From a virus: a stretch of DNA of 40,768 nt. Made by a program: the position numbers and the translations under genes. The stretch lies in IMG/VR virus record IMGVR_UViG_3300037042_003142, positions 1 through 40,768 of that record. One strand, given 5' to 3'. Position 1 is the first letter of the stretch. The number at the start of each line of letters is the position of its first letter. The notes under the pieces were generated by a model. The model worked only from the letters and a program-made list of their open reading frames with translations. It was not told the DNA's origin and did no database searches. This document shows, in pieces, positions 38,183-40,768 of the stretch.

Positions 38183-38189
38183 TATTTAT
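38183..38189 (+). promoter_or_regulatory. Late-type box TATTTAT
   Basis: Plus strand, 12 nt upstream of the ATG at 38202. Confidence 0.45.
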
Positions 38190-38201
38190 AAAAAAAGAAA
38201 A

Positions 38202-38441
38202 ATGGGAAAAGACACTCAAAAAGGTCGTTACATCTGTAAAGTTGGTTTCTACGATGTTTACGCAAAAGATTCAATGAAAAAAGCTTCTGGTCGAGGCGAA
38301 AAAATGGATGTAGGTTCGACTGATTATTGTTTATATCATTCTAACAAATTAATTGAGATGGGAATGAAAACAAAGGATTTGGCGGTATCTAAAGCAAAAG
38401 ACTTGTTAGGGGTTAAGTTTAGAGAAGTTTATAGTTTATAA
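38202..38441 (+). CDS. Small protein of unknown function
   Basis: 79 residues, basic, MGKDTQKGRYICKVGFYDVYAKDSMKKASGRGEKMD, then a helix with KTKDLAVSKAKDLLG. Compact, without signal or membrane span. Followed by a terminator shared with the convergent gene. Late-type box upstream; no known family. Confidence 0.5.
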   Translation: MGKDTQKGRYICKVGFYDVYAKDSMKKASGRGEKMDVGSTDYCLYHSNKLIEMGMKTKDLAVSKAKDLLGVKFREVYSL

Positions 38442-38444
38442 ATA

Positions 38445-38470
38445 AAAAACCCCCTTAATTGGGGGTTTTT
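38445..38470. terminator. Bidirectional terminator
   Basis: AAAAACCCCC / GGGGGTTTTT stem with a TTAATT loop; overlaps the 3' end of the convergent tagged gene. Confidence 0.85.
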
Positions 38471-38760
38471 GATTTTTTACATCTACTTGGTTTCGCCCCT
38501 TCTTTTGGTGGTGTAGGTGAGGTAAAAATATAATAATCGCCTTCCTCAGTTTTAGTGTATCCATCCGTCTTATAATTAGAACAATCACTTAACCCATCCA
38601 ATTCAGATTTGGTCATAGGTTTAACAGTTGTTGTTGTCGTTACAACAGGCGCAACTGGAGTTGGTGGTGTTACAGGTTTTGCGGTAACTTGTTCTTTAAG
38701 ATATCTTTTTTCTAATATGAGATTTGCCTCTCGTATTTGTTTTGTTTTTCTATTAATCAT
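38455..38760 (-). CDS. Small tagged protein with Pro/Thr-rich linker
   Basis: 101 residues. Leader MINRKTKQIREANLILEKRYLKE/Q ends with L21-K-E23/Q. Then a Pro/Val/Thr-rich linker (VTAKPVTPPTPVAPVVTTTTT) and a short domain with two Cys (LSDCSNYKTDGYTKTEEGDYYIF...SRCKKS). Its leader and linker repeat the plan of the tagged wall-active enzymes without their catalytic domain. TATTTAT is 17 nt upstream. Confidence 0.58.
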   Translation of the reverse strand: MINRKTKQIREANLILEKRYLKEQVTAKPVTPPTPVAPVVTTTTTVKPMTKSELDGLSDCSNYKTDGYTKTEEGDYYIFTSPTPPKEGAKPSRCKKSKTPN

Positions 38761-38777
38761 ATTTTGATTCTTTAGTA

Positions 38778-38784
38778 ATAAATA
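38778..38784 (-). promoter_or_regulatory. Late-type box TATTTAT
   Basis: Minus strand, 17 nt upstream of the ATG at 38760. Confidence 0.45.
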
Positions 38785-39039
38785 TTACCGTTTTCTTCTT
38801 TTATAAACATAAGTAATGGTATCACCAATTTTATATATATCATTTCTACAAGTTTGTAGAACTTCACCACAATCAGTATGGTAAATATAAAACGGACCGA
38901 CCTCAATTGTTGACCTTTCCATACGAACCTCAAGACTGTCTATAACACATTTTTTTACGACATCATTAGGTTCTACTTTATGATTGTTAGTACAACCAAT
39001 AACTAAGAACAACACAGAAAATAAAATTAGTTTTTTCAT
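38785..39039 (-). CDS. Small lipoprotein
   Basis: 84 residues. MKKLILFSVLFLVIGC is a signal peptide with lipobox (VIGC). The mature part has three further Cys and ends in a basic KRRKR. Beta-rich core (VEVGPFYIYHTDCGEVLQT). Likely anchored to the host outer or inner membrane; function unknown. No host-like promoter seen. Confidence 0.6.
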   Translation of the reverse strand: MKKLILFSVLFLVIGCTNNHKVEPNDVVKKCVIDSLEVRMERSTIEVGPFYIYHTDCGEVLQTCRNDIYKIGDTITYVYKRRKR

Positions 39040-39090
39040 GTTTTTTTATAGTAATCTTAGTGGATTTAGGATTATAAATCAACTATTTTG

Positions 39091-39097
39091 TATTTAT
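39091..39097 (+). promoter_or_regulatory. Late-type box TATTTAT, 4 nt before ATG
   Basis: Plus strand, upstream of the large tagged zincin. Confidence 0.55.
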
Positions 39098-39101
39098 AAC
39101 T

Positions 39102-40268
39102 ATGAAAGGAATAATTAAAAACACACTAAACGAAGCTCTTGGTGTTCCTGAAGGTATTTTAGAATCCGCCGAAAGATTATATATCATGTGTTTTAATAGG
39201 ATTGTTAAGATTACTGACCCTATTTTAAATGGTTCTAAGAAGGAAGAATATAATTTCACTATTAAGTCCAATTTTAAAATTTCAGATTATACTTTCACCG
39301 AAATTAGTTTGTCAATTGATTTTGTTGAGGTAGACCAGGTAGACCTTGTTGAGCTTTACTCCATGGCGTTTGGTCATCAGTCGAAATTCAATGACCGTTC
39401 ATTAAAACTAGTAACTATCGTATCTCCAAACGAAGTTAAAATTTCAATTAAATTCGCTTTAACTGAAACCGCAAAAATCTCAGACGTTATTGAGTTATGT
39501 AAACGTTCTAAAGATATTATGACGGCATCATTGGCTCACGAATTAAAACACGCGTACGACCATTATAAAAAACCAACAGAATCCATTCCTAAAATGTCAA
39601 GATATCATGGGGTACAACAAACAGGGGTTCCGATAAAACCAATTAGTGTTTTTTTACATTATCTTTACTTTGTTCACGGTATTGAAAATTTAGTTAGACC
39701 GACAGAATTTTCATCATTAATGAAATCGAGTAAAATTAGTAAAAAAGATTTTTACAATTTTTTAACTAATAGTGAAATGTACACTATGATGAGAGACATT
39801 AACAATTTCACTTACGAAAAGTTAAAATCAGAGTTAAAAAATTATATACCTCAAATAGATGGGGTACTCAATAGATTTACCAACGAAACATTTGATACTG
39901 ATGAAGAAAAAATTGATGAGATTTTAAGAATAGTTTATGTTAATCTTGTTAATAATACTCTTAACACCACTAAATCAATAATGTCCAACAATTTCTTTGA
40001 GGGACTTATGGGATTCCAAGGAAAAAAAAACGAGGTATTTAGAAAAATCGTTAACTATGTTATGAGATTTGAAAATAACGAAAAAAAGTTCTATCTTTAC
40101 GAGGAAAAGAAATTCAAACACATTTCAGGAATTATGATGAAAAAATTATCCAAACTTTATTCGATGGCGCAAGATGAGAAATCTTCAATTAAAAATTGGG
40201 ATTTACACCACAAAATTAATCGTACAAACGAGAATATCCAATCAGAATATAAATTTAAGAGAAGATAG
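39102..40268 (+). CDS. Large tagged zincin metalloprotease
   Basis: 388 residues. Leader MKGIIKNTLNE/ALG has L9-N-E11/A. The active site is TASLAHELKHAYDHYKK (HExxH) near residue 146, with YFVHGIENLVRPTEF about 45 residues later giving a probable third ligand. The C-terminal half is helical and Lys-rich. Together with 22081-23058 and 28886-29923 it forms a set of large tagged zincins that share plan but little sequence. Late-type box 4 nt before ATG. Confidence 0.72.
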   Translation: MKGIIKNTLNEALGVPEGILESAERLYIMCFNRIVKITDPILNGSKKEEYNFTIKSNFKISDYTFTEISLSIDFVEVDQVDLVELYSMAFGHQSKFNDRSLKLVTIVSPNEVKISIKFALTETAKISDVIELCKRSKDIMTASLAHELKHAYDHYKKPTESIPKMSRYHGVQQTGVPIKPISVFLHYLYFVHGIENLVRPTEFSSLMKSSKISKKDFYNFLTNSEMYTMMRDINNFTYEKLKSELKNYIPQIDGVLNRFTNETFDTDEEKIDEILRIVYVNLVNNTLNTTKSIMSNNFFEGLMGFQGKKNEVFRKIVNYVMRFENNEKKFYLYEEKKFKHISGIMMKKLSKLYSMAQDEKSSIKNWDLHHKINRTNENIQSEYKFKRR

Positions 40269-40325
40269 AAATAAGTCTAAACTCACTTATTGTATATCCT
40301 CAGGTAAATTATATTTTGTTAAGAA

Positions 40326-40421
40326 CTAATTTCCTTTAACCACATACCCTATCGACTCGTCCAATAATGAGAAGATTACAACATCTTTTATCGGAGACGC
40401 AAAATCATAATTTTTGTTCAT
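40326..40421 (-). CDS. Possible 31-residue peptide
   Basis: MNKNYDFASPIKDVVIFSLL...VVKGN-stop in the 194-bp gap between two plus-strand genes. Its composition is protein-like, but there is no promoter box of either class and no homologue known to me. Given as a possibility only; nothing else is visible in the gap. Confidence 0.25.
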   Translation of the reverse strand: MNKNYDFASPIKDVVIFSLLDESIGYVVKGN

Positions 40422-40450
40422 ACTTATAATTACATTTATATTTATATTTA

Positions 40451-40457
40451 TATTTAT
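40451..40457 (+). promoter_or_regulatory. Late-type box TATTTAT, 5 nt before ATG
   Basis: Last of several overlapping TATATTTAT repeats just before the ATG at 40463. Confidence 0.45.
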
Positions 40458-40462
40458 TAATT

Positions 40463-40768
40463 ATGGAACCATATAAATTATTTTTATTAGCAAAAAAATT
40501 ACACCCATCGTTACGGACCAAGGTTCCATCGGTCATTTGTCAATTAATTTTAAAAGACACTCATTACGAACCAATTAGAAATCTTTTAACAGGTAAACAA
40601 ATAATTATATTATCATTTTTAATTAATGGTTTAAATAGAACCGAAGATATTAGTAGTTTGTATGAACAAATTATGGGAAACATGTTTGTTTTTTCAATTG
40701 TTGAGGTTGAGGACGAGACCCCTGAAGATGGATGTCAATCATGTGGGGGGGATGGTAAGTTCAGATGT
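40463..40768 (+). CDS. N-terminal part of a protein with a zinc-finger start (3' end outside window)
   Basis: 102 residues to the window edge: MEPYKLFLLAKKLHPSLRTKVPSVICQLIL, a helical region with RNLLTGKQIIILSFLINGLNRTEDISSLYEQ, then acidic EVEDETPEDG and CQSCGGDGKFRC at the edge, a CxxCGGxG motif as in DnaJ-type zinc domains. It could be a second protein of the CxxCxGxG kind seen at 19841-20440. Truncated by the window. Confidence 0.55.
   Translation, partial: MEPYKLFLLAKKLHPSLRTKVPSVICQLILKDTHYEPIRNLLTGKQIIILSFLINGLNRTEDISSLYEQIMGNMFVFSIVEVEDETPEDGCQSCGGDGKFRC

Noticed and set aside
1-40768. CRISPR array, insertion sequence or att site
   Set aside because: No regularly spaced repeats, transposase motifs or flanking direct repeats were seen; tRNA 3' ends are not duplicated in the window.
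1-40768. TGA reassignment in the whole genome (alternative code)
   Set aside because: All other conserved genes read through intact without internal TGA, so the TGA in the kinase is a local event.

Overview
The window looks like part of a large, AT-rich, tailed-phage genome (T4-like in its habits) that infects a Bacteroidota host. No capsid, portal, terminase or tail gene lies inside it, so the phage call rests on context: dense, overlapping, mostly small genes on both strands; a T4 Rnl1-type RNA ligase interrupted by a GIY-YIG homing endonuclease; three tRNA genes; a GH19 endolysin with a peptidoglycan-binding domain; several small proteins of kinds common in phages; and a set of proteins with short N-terminal leaders that look like T4-style capsid-targeting sequences. 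The host call rests on TTTG-N19/20-TAnnTTTG promoters, a Bacteroidota-type DnaK, SPII lipoproteins and an archaemetzincin.

Layout. 1-79: tail of a repeat-rich protein. 127-1309: degenerate M23-like protein and a membrane-anchored GAF-like protein. 1387-4518: leftward genes for the split RNA ligase with its homing endonuclease, two small proteins and a metallophosphoesterase. 4647-5372: secreted phosphodiester-glycosidase-like protein. 5409-7756: a coupled pair of tagged cell-wall enzymes (lytic transglycosylase; PG-binding plus CHAP/NlpC-like). 8260-9323: an RNA-rich kilobase with tRNA-Leu, tRNA-Glu, three other strongly structured segments and a 48-residue membrane protein. 9324-10923: signal-peptide protein, archaemetzincin, tRNA-Arg and small genes. 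10966-14093: three glycosyltransferase-type genes. 14280-18905: operon of four tagged, partly membrane-spanning proteins. 18967-23058: lipoprotein, acidic proteins, a CxxCxGxG protein, a tagged membrane protein and a tagged zincin. 23112-26851: GMP reductase-like enzyme, a P-loop kinase with an in-frame TGA in its Walker A motif, small membrane proteins and a papain-like protein. 26933-29923: DnaK and a second tagged zincin. 30018-33950: endolysin, second metallophosphoesterase and small genes. 33981-40768: SlyD/FKBP-like isomerase, another zincin, a tagged 2H phosphoesterase, two lipoproteins, a large tagged zincin and a truncated gene at the right edge.

How it fits together. About fourteen proteins begin with variants of one short leader (hydrophobic patch, ITExE or LNEE, then IL and Y/H) and/or carry an early [LI]-x-E site, the T4 prohead-protease consensus. 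Most are preceded by TATTTAT, often exactly 4 nt before the ATG. A second group, mainly untagged soluble proteins, uses host-like TAnnTTTG boxes, again often 4 nt before the ATG. The simplest reading is two expression classes, many mRNAs leaderless, with the late class supplying cargo (wall hydrolases, membrane proteins, zinc proteases, a 2H phosphoesterase) that is packed into the prohead, trimmed and delivered with the DNA. The motifs and spacings are visible in the sequence; packaging and delivery are inference.
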